A stretch of 64,000 bases of DNA from Bacillus sp. FJAT-29937 (GTDB lineage: Bacteria > Bacillota > Bacilli > Bacillales > Cytobacillaceae), in contig NZ_LMAS01000008.1 in the NCBI RefSeq assembly GCF_001509555.1, positions 62,001 through 126,000 of the forward strand, read 5' to 3'. Shown piece by piece: positions 46,535 through 54,904 of this stretch; the stretch's first letter is position 1; the number at the start of each line of letters is the position of its first letter. The notes below the pieces were generated by a model. The model had not been told where the DNA came from. It did no database searches and worked only from the letters and a program-made list of their open reading frames with translations. Position numbers and translations under genes: made by a program.

Positions 46535-47476
46535 ATCAATCATTTCAACATCTTTCCTCGCTTTGACCTCATCCATTAATTTAAAGAGCGCCTCATCTTT
46601 CATTTTTGCTTCAATCATACAGTCAATTTGCGGAATACTGCCCTTAATTACGTTAAGGAATCTAAAAAACATATCTATGTCTACGTAATCAGAATGATGG
46701 CGAAAGGCTTTTTCACTTTTTGGACTTGATATATGCATCTTTATTGGAAGCGGGGAATCCCTCCATGTCTGAACAACTCTGTCCCAGCTAATTTCCCAAT
46801 TTGCATCTTGGTGATAGGCAAGATGGTGATGATAATCGAAAACTAGAGGGATGTTTAGTTTTTCACATAAATAAAGTGTATCCTCTAAAGTAATTGAGGT
46901 ATCATCGTTTTCTAACATGATCATTTTTTGAATATTTTTTGGAACGTCCATCCAATTATCAACAAAACGCTCCAGCGACATGTCCGTTTCTTTATAATTA
47001 CCGCCAACATGCATGACACAGCGATGAGTCGGATCAATACCCATCGCCTTTAATAATAAGTAATGCAGCTTTAAGGTTCCGATTGAATTTTTCAAGATGT
47101 GCTTCTCTTTAGCATTAATGAGAACGAAGTGGTCCGGATGAAAATCAATTCTTATCTCATGTTTTTTTGCGAAATCTCCAATTTCACGAAGCGGTTCTCG
47201 CAGCGGTTTTAAATAATTCCAATCAAGAAGCTCTTCGTGGTTGGCTAAAGGAATAAGGCGAGAGGTTATTCGATAAAAATGAATGTCAGATGCCGCATTA
47301 TGTTTTAACAGTCTTAGTGTATTGTGCAAATTCGAAAGGGCAATCCGTTCTAATTTCCGAATGGCCGCATCTCGATCATCAATTTTCTGGAACTGGGCAA
47401 AAGTCATTGTTTGTGATGGGGATGCATTTTTCAGTTCCATACTCATTGCAACATAACCAAGACGCACAATAGTCAT
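46511..47476 (-). CDS. uvsE: UV damage endonuclease UvsE (second of a tandem pair)
   Basis: The 321-residue TIM-barrel protein has the UvsE opening VRLGYVAMSMELKNASPS, metal-binding patterns IRIDFHPDHFVLIN, CVMHVGGNYKETD, MLENDDTSITL and VFDYHHHLAYH, and MIEAKMKDEALF near the end. I chose the ATG at 47476, after GAGGTGGAA; a start 13 codons upstream would overlap the previous gene but has a poorer site. UvsE cuts 5' to UV photoproducts. Confidence 0.92.
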   Translation of the reverse strand: MTIVRLGYVAMSMELKNASPSQTMTFAQFQKIDDRDAAIRKLERIALSNLHNTLRLLKHNAASDIHFYRITSRLIPLANHEELLDWNYLKPLREPLREIGDFAKKHEIRIDFHPDHFVLINAKEKHILKNSIGTLKLHYLLLKAMGIDPTHRCVMHVGGNYKETDMSLERFVDNWMDVPKNIQKMIMLENDDTSITLEDTLYLCEKLNIPLVFDYHHHLAYHQDANWEISWDRVVQTWRDSPLPIKMHISSPKSEKAFRHHSDYVDIDMFFRFLNVIKGSIPQIDCMIEAKMKDEALFKLMDEVKARKDVEMIDGSSFSLK

Positions 47477-47508
47477 TAATTCCACCTCATCGAAAGTTTT
47501 CTCAACTG

Positions 47509-48462
47509 TTACCATTCCACCGATGCGCTAGAAATACGCTTGACTCCCCGAATGGCCGCTATTTCATCAACAAGCCTCTGCATTGCAAGATTCTTTTGTT
47601 TTGCTTCTATCATTATGTCAAAGTCTTGATTTAACTCCTTTGCCATCTTTAAGAACGGAAGGATAAAGTCTAAAGAAACAAAATCTGCATGGGAACGATA
47701 GGCTTGATCAGACTTTGGGGAAGAAATATGGACTTTCGGCACCATGTTAAAGGTATTCCAAGTGTTAAAAATACGAGGTAAGTAAAGAGGGAGGTCACTC
47801 TCCCCGTTATTCGCTTTATAGTGGTGATAATCAAGGATCATTGGAATGTTTTCCTTTTCACAAGTGATGAGCGTTTCCCTAATATCATACGTCTTATCAT
47901 CATTCTCAAGCGTCATATGCCTTTTAATTTCCTCAGGCAATTTTTTAAGATTTTGATGGAACCGAGTTAATGACTCATTTTTATCCCCATAGGCTCCGCC
48001 AATATGAATATTAATTAATCCCGAATCGAGAGCGTTCATGGCATTGAGCATCTTAAAATGGTACTGCATATCTTTTACAGCATTTATTGTTACTTCTTCT
48101 CTTGGACTCGTGAAAAGTGTAAATTGATTTGGGTGAAAGCTTACTCTGAGCTTATATTGTTGTACTAGACTTCCAAGTTCTTCCCATTCGTTTTTGAAAG
48201 GGGTAATGAAATCCCACATGACTTCAGGATGGGTTGCTAAAGGGACAAGCGAGCTTGAAAACCGATATAACTCGATTTCATGCGCGATATTATAATGCAA
48301 AATTCTTTTCGTGTGATGTAAATTTTGTGCTGTAATGGATTTCAGCTTTTCCATACGTTCATCTTTAGGAAGTGTTGAATACCGTGCAAAAGTTACAGTT
48401 TTTGATGGACTTGCATCCCATAAGCCTAATGCATTTGCCACATAGCCGAACCGAATCCTCAT
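47509..48462 (-). CDS. uvsE: UV damage endonuclease UvsE (first of a tandem pair)
   Basis: The 317-residue protein has the same family landmarks as its neighbour: IRFGYVANALGLWDASPSKT, LRVSFHPNQFTLF, INIHIGGAYGDK, TLENDDKTYDI, ILDYHHYKAN and MIEAKQKNLAMQRL. The two are clearly related but far from identical, so the pair is an old duplication or two acquired subfamilies. They form one minus-strand transcript, with 32 bases between them using the chosen starts. Confidence 0.93.
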   Translation of the reverse strand: MRIRFGYVANALGLWDASPSKTVTFARYSTLPKDERMEKLKSITAQNLHHTKRILHYNIAHEIELYRFSSSLVPLATHPEVMWDFITPFKNEWEELGSLVQQYKLRVSFHPNQFTLFTSPREEVTINAVKDMQYHFKMLNAMNALDSGLINIHIGGAYGDKNESLTRFHQNLKKLPEEIKRHMTLENDDKTYDIRETLITCEKENIPMILDYHHYKANNGESDLPLYLPRIFNTWNTFNMVPKVHISSPKSDQAYRSHADFVSLDFILPFLKMAKELNQDFDIMIEAKQKNLAMQRLVDEIAAIRGVKRISSASVEW

Positions 48463-48557
48463 CTGCTTTTTCCCCTTGTTTTTTTACTTACTGTAATAAC
48501 TGTTTTATTTTCTGCAAAAATCTATTTCTGTATACTTCTGTGCTATTGCAGATAAAA

Positions 48558-48749
48558 TTGGCCGCTACTAAGAGGGTCCCGCCATTTCGCAGGGAAACGG
48601 GTGTTTCAAAAGATCAGCTTCCGATTTATTCGAAAATGAATCCGATTGTTCCCCCATTCCTTCCACACCGATCTGTGAGCAGATATCCAAAATTTCCTTC
48701 ATTCCAAGACCAAATCGAAATCATAAAAAATAGTGATAGTAAGAAATAG
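48558..48749 (+). pseudogene. Proline-rich coding fragment before the molybdopterin fragment
   Basis: An open frame of about 63 codons reads LAATKRVPPFRRETGVSKDQ, then LPIYSKMNPIVPPFLPHRSV, and ends IIKNSDSKK, with its stop 10 bases before the next start. It looks like real protein sequence, but the only in-frame start here is a TTG without a ribosome binding site. It may be the tail of a lost gene or an unusual small protein. Confidence 0.35.
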
Positions 48750-48759
48750 GGGGACGTCA

Positions 48760-48939
48760 ATGGCATGGGATACCTCTAGGGTTGATATGAACATCTATTC
48801 TCAGGGGATAGTAGACCGATTTGTTTACTCAACCTGTAATATTTGTTCGAATGGCTGCGGATGTTATATTGCGGTAAAGGATGACAAATTTGTAGGAATC
48901 ATGGGGAATTTTCAGGGGCTAGCGGGTTTCCGGAATTAG
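48760..48939 (+). pseudogene. Truncated molybdopterin oxidoreductase (N-terminal iron-sulfur segment only)
   Basis: The 59-residue frame starts at an ATG after AGGGGGA. It contains STCNICSNGCGCYIAVKDDK, the cysteine-rich [4Fe-4S] motif that opens catalytic subunits of nitrate reductases, formate dehydrogenases and relatives. The sequence then departs from the family after GIMGN and stops, where some 650 more residues would be expected. This is the start of a gene whose body has been deleted. Confidence 0.7.
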
Positions 48940-49080
48940 GCAGATTTCGGTATTCCCATTATTAGGCTAACAGGGAGGGGAGAAAAAATCATCCTCCCTC
49001 CCTTTATTAAATTCTTTTTGCAACAACAAAAAAATTGGGTGGGAAATTCTTCTTTTCAAAACCATAAAAGTGAAAAAAAC

Positions 49081-49128
49081 AAAATACCAGCTTATGTCTG
49101 AAGTTTCTGCAGGATAAGCTGGTATTTT
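49081..49128. terminator. 15-bp hairpin terminator of ccdC
   Basis: AAAATACCAGCTTAT and its complement ATAAGCTGGTATTTT enclose 18 bases. On the minus strand the stem is followed by a GTTTTTTTC run, so it ends ccdC. Confidence 0.8.
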
Positions 49129-49142
49129 CATTTTAAAAGACT

Positions 49143-49610
49143 TTATCCCCGATTTGCTAAGTAAACTTTTCGGAACTTGTAGTAACTGGAAACTTTCCAT
49201 GGAATAAGGTAAGCGCATGCAGTGATAAAAAAGAGCATCATTCGTGACTCCGAATCCATATCAATTATTCCGCGAAGGGTCCACCGTATTGCGAAAATCA
49301 ATAAAAACAAAATGATGAATGCTAGACTTTTCTTTACATAGATATTTCCGTCGGCCCTTCGTTCATAACCAGTCGTAAGGATTAAAGGGACGGAGAAAAC
49401 CAATCCTATCAACAATGCAATAGTAATTTCTGTTTGTGTTGCTTCTGCATTCGGATTCATGATCAAGGTTGATCCTGGTGTTAATAAAAATAGTGTAGCA
49501 ATTATTCGGATTCCTTTGCCCTTAATAGGTTTGAACATCGAAATGATTTGACGGTAAAAAATAAGGACAGCAACAAGAATGATGATGATTAGAATAGGAC
49601 TATAGTTCAT
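49143..49610 (-). CDS. ccdC: CcdC-family membrane protein
   Basis: The 155-residue protein has about five membrane helices and the CcdC-like segments IISMFKPIKGKGIRII near residue 24, TPGSTLIMNPNAEATQTE near residue 45 and LTTGYERRADGNIYVKKSLA near residue 80. CcdC is encoded with cytochrome c biogenesis genes in Bacillus subtilis but has an unclear role. I prefer the ATG at 49610 (AAAGGAAG upstream) over one 11 codons earlier. Confidence 0.85.
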   Translation of the reverse strand: MNYSPILIIIILVAVLIFYRQIISMFKPIKGKGIRIIATLFLLTPGSTLIMNPNAEATQTEITIALLIGLVFSVPLILTTGYERRADGNIYVKKSLAFIILFLLIFAIRWTLRGIIDMDSESRMMLFFITACAYLIPWKVSSYYKFRKVYLANRG

Positions 49611-49915
49611 ATAAAACTTCCTTTCTAGATAGATAGGAGTCAATCAAAGTTAACTGCAAAAAATTATATGGTTAAATTACCATTTAATTTATATAATTTC
49701 AATTTATTTTGAAAAATAGCCTCAATTTTTTTGTTCTAATACTTTAAAATTACTAGTGGAAGAATTTTGTAGATATTATAATAAATTGATTGATATTTAA
49801 ATAATGGGGGGGAAATCAGTAAAAAATTCTATCAAGAAAATTTGCCAGTTAGCTCGAAACTACGAACTATTAGAGAAGATATTTAACCAATTTCATATTT
49901 TAAAGGAGGAAATTT
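49611..49915. other. Gap between ccdC and the acyltransferase gene
   Basis: The gap is very AT-rich. A 39-codon frame at 49804-49923 (MGGKSVKNSIKKI...) ends inside the acyltransferase start (ATGAATAA) and could be a leader, but it has no convincing ribosome binding site. Confidence 0.35.
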
Positions 49916-51073
49916 ATGAATAATGATTATCAATTATTAAGGCATTACGATTTAGACTGGATAAAGGTTTTGGCCATGTTTATCGTGTTCCTTTATCATT
50001 GTTCAATGTTCTTTAATTCTTTTGAGTGGCACATTAAAAATAACATAATTAATCACTCATATATTGAGTTTTTTTCCCTCTTAGTGGGAAATTGGATCAT
50101 GCCAATATTTTTTGTGATCTCAGGAATTGCTACTTTTCATGCCCTTAAAAAAAGAAATACTCAAAGCTTTATAAAGGAAAGACTTTTACGGCTTGGGATC
50201 CCTTTACTTCTAGGAGTTTTCCTTTTGTCTCCCCCTCAAGTGTATATTGAAAGAATTGCGAATTATCAATTTGAAGGTACATATTTGCAATTTTACCCTC
50301 ATTATTTTGATGGACTTTATTTAGAAATTGGTGGAACCGGAAATTTTGCATTTTTCGGACACCATCTTTGGTATCTATTGGAGCTATTACTTTTTTCGAT
50401 TATCACATTACCGTTTTTTCTAATGATAAGGAAAAATATAGGAAAGAGAGTTTTCGGATATTCTCATTATATATTAATGCCTATCCCTTTAATAGCAGCT
50501 GCCTTAACTACTAATACGATTGTGAATCTAGCAAGTTGGGGAATCATTTTTTATTTAATTTTATATGTTTATGGCTACTATTTTTTCGCAAGAGAAGGTT
50601 TAAGGGAATTCGTACGCAAAGTTGGAGTTTTAGCTGGATGGTTAAGTGTACTTAGTACAGCTGGATACATATTCTGGGTTGTGTACAGTGGATTTCCAAT
50701 GAATGTCTCGTTCAATTGGGTTATTTTTATAATTATTCGGGTTATATTGGTCTGGAACGTACTATTCTTTATTTTATATCTAGGTGATAAATACTTGAAC
50801 GTAACTAATGGTGCATTAAAGTACACTAGCGCAGCTTCTATGCCGTTTTATGTTCTTCACCAGCCAATTATTATAATCATAGGATTTTTTATTTATAATT
50901 TGGAATGGGAAGTACCAGTTAAGGCAATGTTTCTAGTACCAACATCATTTATGATCATCATGATTTTATATCACTTTATCATCCGAAGAATTAACTTTTT
51001 ACGAGTTTTGTTCGGTCTAAAAATGATTCAAAAAGATAAAATTTATGAAAAGATAACAAGTTTAAAAAGTTGA
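49916..51073 (+). CDS. Acyltransferase 3 family membrane protein
   Basis: The 385-residue protein has about ten membrane helices and the acyltransferase-3 pattern: DLDWIKVLAMFIVFLYHCSM with the conserved His near residue 27, WIMPIFFVISGIATFHAL near residue 62, the basic loop KERLLRLGIPLLLGVF near residue 86, and YVLHQPIIIIIGF near residue 318. Such enzymes transfer acyl groups to surface glycans or lipids. It is monocistronic, behind a strong AAAGGAGGAAA site. Confidence 0.87.
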   Translation: MNNDYQLLRHYDLDWIKVLAMFIVFLYHCSMFFNSFEWHIKNNIINHSYIEFFSLLVGNWIMPIFFVISGIATFHALKKRNTQSFIKERLLRLGIPLLLGVFLLSPPQVYIERIANYQFEGTYLQFYPHYFDGLYLEIGGTGNFAFFGHHLWYLLELLLFSIITLPFFLMIRKNIGKRVFGYSHYILMPIPLIAAALTTNTIVNLASWGIIFYLILYVYGYYFFAREGLREFVRKVGVLAGWLSVLSTAGYIFWVVYSGFPMNVSFNWVIFIIIRVILVWNVLFFILYLGDKYLNVTNGALKYTSAASMPFYVLHQPIIIIIGFFIYNLEWEVPVKAMFLVPTSFMIIMILYHFIIRRINFLRVLFGLKMIQKDKIYEKITSLKS

Positions 51074-51192
51074 ACTCAAACCAAGTTATATTGGTTGTAT
51101 GTTGAAAATTGCCTCTAATTCCATTATTTTCATGTAATGTTACAAAAAAGAACCCCTAGTACATCAAATGTATATAAAAAATAAAAATAATA

Positions 51193-51220
51193 TCAACATT
51201 AAATTAACATTCAAATAGTT
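51193..51220 (+). promoter_or_regulatory. Candidate PhoP box upstream of the PhoX-like gene
   Basis: TCAACA, TTAACA and ATAGTT start at 51193, 51204 and 51215, 11 bases apart, followed by a -10-like TAATAG. Spacing and sequence fit PhoP half sites, and the gene encodes a phosphatase-like protein. Confidence 0.55.
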
Positions 51221-51262
51221 TAATAGAAATGTACAAAAGAAACCTACTAGGGGGATTAATAG

Positions 51263-53197
51263 ATGATTAATAACAAACTTGTGAAAAAAGGGGCTGCTTT
51301 AGCACTTACTTTAGCTATTGCAGTTCCAGCCGTAACACCGGCATTTGCGGCTTCCCAGAATAACAATAAAATAGAATCTGTTAGATTTAATGGAATGGAA
51401 GCACCTGCTACTATTGATGAAATGGTAAAAACATATACAACTGCAACCGTTGATGTGAAATATCACAATGGAAAAGTAAAAACATTTCCGCTGAGCTACA
51501 ACTACCTGTTTAAATCGGAAGATAAGGTAGCAACAGTTAAAAATGAAAAAATCCCTGCAGGTACGCCAATTGATGTAAATGGAAATCCTATTAAGGATCC
51601 TAGCAGCACAAACGGAGAATACTTTGTCTCCGATGCTCCAGATTCAAACAGCTTAATGATGCCTATTAACGGCAAACTTTATATGGTTACACATTATGAA
51701 TATCAAACCGTCGATGCTGCAGGTAAATCAGCATACGGTTTAGTTCCTGCCTCTATGTCATTAACTGAATTAGAACAGGACAAAAAAACAGGTGAACTGA
51801 AACCTGTGAAAGTAGAAAAAATTGATTTTTCAGCAGTAAATGGGCTTTGGATTCCATGTAACGGATCATTATCTCCTTGGAATACACATTTAGGTTCTGA
51901 AGAGTACGAACCAGATGCACGTCTTTTCTTAAACCCAACTTCGAAAGTAAGAAGTCAAGTTGAAACATTCGCTCAATTCTATTTCGGAGATAAAGAAAAG
52001 GCAAATCCTTATTTCTATGGCTACACTCCAGAAATTTCAGTAGATAAGAAAGGTAAAACATCAGTTGTAAAACATTACAGTACAGGTCGTTTCTCTCATG
52101 AGTTAGCTAAAGTAATGCCTGATAACAAAACCGTTTTTTACGGAGATGATGGTGGCAATACAGGGTTATTTATGTATGTAGCTGACAAGGAAAAAGATTT
52201 ATCATCAGGTACAATCTATGCAGCTACATTCAAACAAACAGGTACTGAAAACGGAGGTTCAGGAGATTTACAATGGATTAATTTAGGACATGCAACGGAT
52301 AAAGAAGTGAAGGATATTATTGATAGCGGGATTACATTTAATGATATTTTTGAAACTTCAGATGCTCCTAAAGAAGGTTTTACAGCGATTAAAACATACT
52401 CAAATGAAGGGAAAATTGAGTACCTGAAACTTAAATCCGGCAAAGAAAAAGCAGCAGCCTTCCTTGAAACCCGCCGTTACGCAGCTATGCTCGGTGCGAC
52501 TACAGAATTTAACAAAATGGAAGGAATAGCACTAAACGAAAAGGACAAAAAAGTATATATTGCTGTTTCCGATCAAAGTAAGGCTATGGAAAAAGATTCA
52601 ACTGGTAAAGATCCAGCAGACCATATTCAATTACCAAAAATTAAAGCTGGTGTAACCTATCAATTAGACTTGCAAGGCGGTCAAAAAGATAGCAATGGAA
52701 ATGCTATTAAAAGCTCGTATGTAGGACTATCAATGTCAGGATTGGTAGTAGGGGAAGACCTTTCTGCTCCTGATGCATATGGAAACACTGCTAATGTAGA
52801 TAAAGTAGCAAATCCAGATAACTTAAGTTACTCTGAAGGAATGAGAACACTCTTTATTGGTGAAGATAGTGGTGCTCACACAAATAACTACGTTTGGGCT
52901 TATAATGTTGATACGAAAAAATTAGAGCGTATTTTATCTGTTCCAGCAGGAGCCGAAGCAACTGGATTATTTGCTGCTGATGACCGCAATGGATTCTCAT
53001 ATATTTTCAGTAATTTCCAGCATCCTGGTGATGAAGTAGATGGTAAGTCCATTACAGCTGTTAATAAAGAAGAACTACTTAAAGCTATCGACGAACAAAT
53101 TGGTATTAATAAAACAGGCGGTATTGGTTATATCTCTGGTCTCCCATCTTTAACAAAAATGCCAGATTTCTCTCAATCTGGTAAAAAGGGTAACTGA
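51263..53197 (+). CDS. PhoX-like (DUF839) secreted phosphatase
   Basis: The 644-residue protein has a signal peptide ending AFAAS. It contains PhoX/DUF839 landmarks such as NGSLSPWNTHLGSEEYEPDA near residue 199 (the calcium- and iron-binding region), HELAKVMPDNKTVFYGDDGG near residue 280 and LETRRYAAMLGATTEFNKME near residue 402. PhoX enzymes free phosphate from phosphoesters outside the cell. The signal peptide has KK in place of the twin-arginine pair usual for PhoX, so export appears to be Sec-type. A candidate PhoP box agrees with a role in phosphate starvation. Confidence 0.86.
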   Translation: MINNKLVKKGAALALTLAIAVPAVTPAFAASQNNNKIESVRFNGMEAPATIDEMVKTYTTATVDVKYHNGKVKTFPLSYNYLFKSEDKVATVKNEKIPAGTPIDVNGNPIKDPSSTNGEYFVSDAPDSNSLMMPINGKLYMVTHYEYQTVDAAGKSAYGLVPASMSLTELEQDKKTGELKPVKVEKIDFSAVNGLWIPCNGSLSPWNTHLGSEEYEPDARLFLNPTSKVRSQVETFAQFYFGDKEKANPYFYGYTPEISVDKKGKTSVVKHYSTGRFSHELAKVMPDNKTVFYGDDGGNTGLFMYVADKEKDLSSGTIYAATFKQTGTENGGSGDLQWINLGHATDKEVKDIIDSGITFNDIFETSDAPKEGFTAIKTYSNEGKIEYLKLKSGKEKAAAFLETRRYAAMLGATTEFNKMEGIALNEKDKKVYIAVSDQSKAMEKDSTGKDPADHIQLPKIKAGVTYQLDLQGGQKDSNGNAIKSSYVGLSMSGLVVGEDLSAPDAYGNTANVDKVANPDNLSYSEGMRTLFIGEDSGAHTNNYVWAYNVDTKKLERILSVPAGAEATGLFAADDRNGFSYIFSNFQHPGDEVDGKSITAVNKEELLKAIDEQIGINKTGGIGYISGLPSLTKMPDFSQSGKKGN

Positions 53198-53220
53198 TTC
53201 TTCAATTGCATGTAAAAATG

Positions 53221-53264
53221 AAAAGGGCTGTCATAAAAGTGACTTTTGTGACAGCCCTTTTTGT
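53221..53264 (+). terminator. Terminator after the PhoX-like gene
   Basis: AAAGGGCTGTCA and TGACAGCCCTTT form a perfect 12-bp stem followed by TTG, with an A run upstream. It could act in both directions. Confidence 0.8.
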
Positions 53265-53407
53265 ATCCTCCATGGTTTGTCCTCTTTTTGTTTGCGAAAC
53301 ACTTATTTAGCTTTCAAAATTCTCTAATATTCAGTATATTAAATATATTATTGGTAAATAAATGAAGCGAAAGATTTAAAAATATTTGTGAAAGGAGAAT
53401 AGCAAAA

Positions 53408-53830
53408 ATGTATGAACTTAAAACGAAAGAAACTGATAATAGTGTCATTGAATTTATCGAAAAAGTCGATAGCGTCAAAAAGCGGAAAGATGCATATGAC
53501 TTGTTGGATATCTTCACAGAAGTGACAGGTTTTCCGGCCAAAATGTGGGGGCCAAGTATTATTGGGTTTGGGTCTTACCATTACGTATACGAAACAGGAC
53601 ACGAAGGGGAAGCACCACTTGTAGGATTTTCACCTCGAAAAGCAAAAATCAGCCTATATTTTAATATGGGTGAAAAAGAACGGGAAGAATTACTGGAGAG
53701 TTTTGGGAAGCATACAACAGGTAAATCTTGTGTTTATATTAATAAACTAGAGGACATAGATGTAGAAATATTAAAGAAGCTAATTAAACAATCAGTTAAC
53801 TATTTGGAGAATAAATACTCTAAAAAGTGA
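53408..53830 (+). CDS. DUF1801 (YdhG-like) protein
   Basis: The 140-residue protein reads RKDAYDLLDIFTEVTGFPAK near residue 27, then MWGPSIIGFGSYHYVYETGH and LVGFSPRKAKISLYF. These are conserved stretches of DUF1801, a small soluble fold of unknown function. AAAGGAGAATAG lies before the ATG. It begins a short run of small genes with two VOC proteins. Confidence 0.87.
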   Translation: MYELKTKETDNSVIEFIEKVDSVKKRKDAYDLLDIFTEVTGFPAKMWGPSIIGFGSYHYVYETGHEGEAPLVGFSPRKAKISLYFNMGEKEREELLESFGKHTTGKSCVYINKLEDIDVEILKKLIKQSVNYLENKYSKK

Positions 53831-53877
53831 TTTCTAATAAAGCAAGTTTTCTATGATCTTTTGAAAGGGGAAAATAT

Positions 53878-54249
53878 ATGAGTATTGGTGCATTTTCTAT
53901 TAGTTTGACGGTAAAGGATATTCATGCTTCAAAAACATTTTATGAGAAACTAGGGTTTAATGCTTTTGGCGGAAATATCGATCAAAACTGGTTAATCATG
54001 AAAAATGAAGACTGTATAATTGGCCTGTTTCAAGGCATGTTTGAAAAGAATATCTTAACCTTTAATCCTGGGTGGGACGAGAATGCTGAAGAGGTAAATC
54101 CGTTTAAGGATGTAAGGGTATTGCAAGAAGAACTTAAAGAAAAAGGAATAAACTTTATTCAGGAAGCAAATTTAGAAACTGAAGGTCCAAGCAGCTTTAT
54201 GATTGAGGATCCGGATGGTAATCTAATTCTTGTTGATCAACACAGGTAG
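53878..54249 (+). CDS. VOC superfamily (glyoxalase/bleomycin-resistance-like) protein
   Basis: The 123-residue protein has the paired beta-alpha-beta fold of VOC proteins. SISLTVKDIHASKTFYEKLG opens it, and FMIEDPDGNLILVDQHR closes it with the metal-ligand glutamate position replaced by Val/Asp-rich sequence. The substrate is unknown. AAAGGGGAAAA precedes the ATG. Confidence 0.87.
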   Translation: MSIGAFSISLTVKDIHASKTFYEKLGFNAFGGNIDQNWLIMKNEDCIIGLFQGMFEKNILTFNPGWDENAEEVNPFKDVRVLQEELKEKGINFIQEANLETEGPSSFMIEDPDGNLILVDQHR

Positions 54250-54284
54250 ACATAAAGTCAATTGAATATACTAGGAGGTTAATG

Positions 54285-54680
54285 ATGGGAAGAGTTGTTC
54301 ATTTTGAGATTCATGTAAATAATATGGAACAGGCAAAAGCGTTTTATGGCGAGGTATTTGGCTGGACATTTCAAGACTGGAGCGAATATGCTGGAATGCC
54401 TTACTTTGGGGTAGTGACAGGAAATGAAGATGAGCTTGGAATCAATGGTGCCTTAATGCAGCGGCAAGGTGCTGCACCTGAAGTAGGGCAAGCTTTAAAT
54501 GCTTATGCTTGTACAATTGGTGTAAAGAATTATGACGAATCGGAAGCTAAAATTCTTAACAATGGCGGAAAAGTCGCCATGCCAAAATATGCTTTACCTG
54601 GAATGGCGTGGCAAGGATATTATTTGGATACAGAAGGCAATATTTTCGGACTGCATCAGCCTGATGTTAATGCAAAATAA
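54285..54680 (+). CDS. VOC superfamily protein
   Basis: The 131-residue protein reads GRVVHFEIHVNNMEQAKAFY, then GEVFGWTFQDWSEYAGMPYF, and ends YYLDTEGNIFGLHQPD, the layout of glyoxalase-like VOC proteins close to the YaeR/27-kDa antigen type. AGGAGG is six bases before the second of two adjacent ATG codons, so I use 54285. It probably shares a transcript with the VOC gene 35 bases upstream. The substrate is unknown. Confidence 0.87.
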   Translation: MGRVVHFEIHVNNMEQAKAFYGEVFGWTFQDWSEYAGMPYFGVVTGNEDELGINGALMQRQGAAPEVGQALNAYACTIGVKNYDESEAKILNNGGKVAMPKYALPGMAWQGYYLDTEGNIFGLHQPDVNAK

Positions 54681-54710
54681 GGTATTGTAAAACAAGGATT
54701 ACATATAAGA

Positions 54711-54742
54711 AGGTGCCTACCCTTGGGGAAAGGCACTTTTTG
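54711..54742 (+). terminator. Terminator after the VOC genes
   Basis: GTGCCT and AGGCAC pair around a 12-base loop and are followed by TTTTT. Confidence 0.7.
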
Positions 54743-54904
54743 TATTTTCCCCATGCCTTAATTCAACTGCTCTTCTATTCCCGTCACGAAGATATTCCAA
54801 AAAGCTGATAACACAAAATCGTAAATACCTCAAATTTACGATTTTTCAAAGAACTGATACAATTGAAAATAGAGAAATAATAAAAACGGGAGCGAGGAGC
54901 GGCT

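Noticed and set aside
48372..48557. Upstream extension of the proline-rich fragment
   Set aside because: That part lies opposite the start of the minus-strand uvsE gene, has a Cys/Phe-rich composition unlike real protein and shows no start signal.
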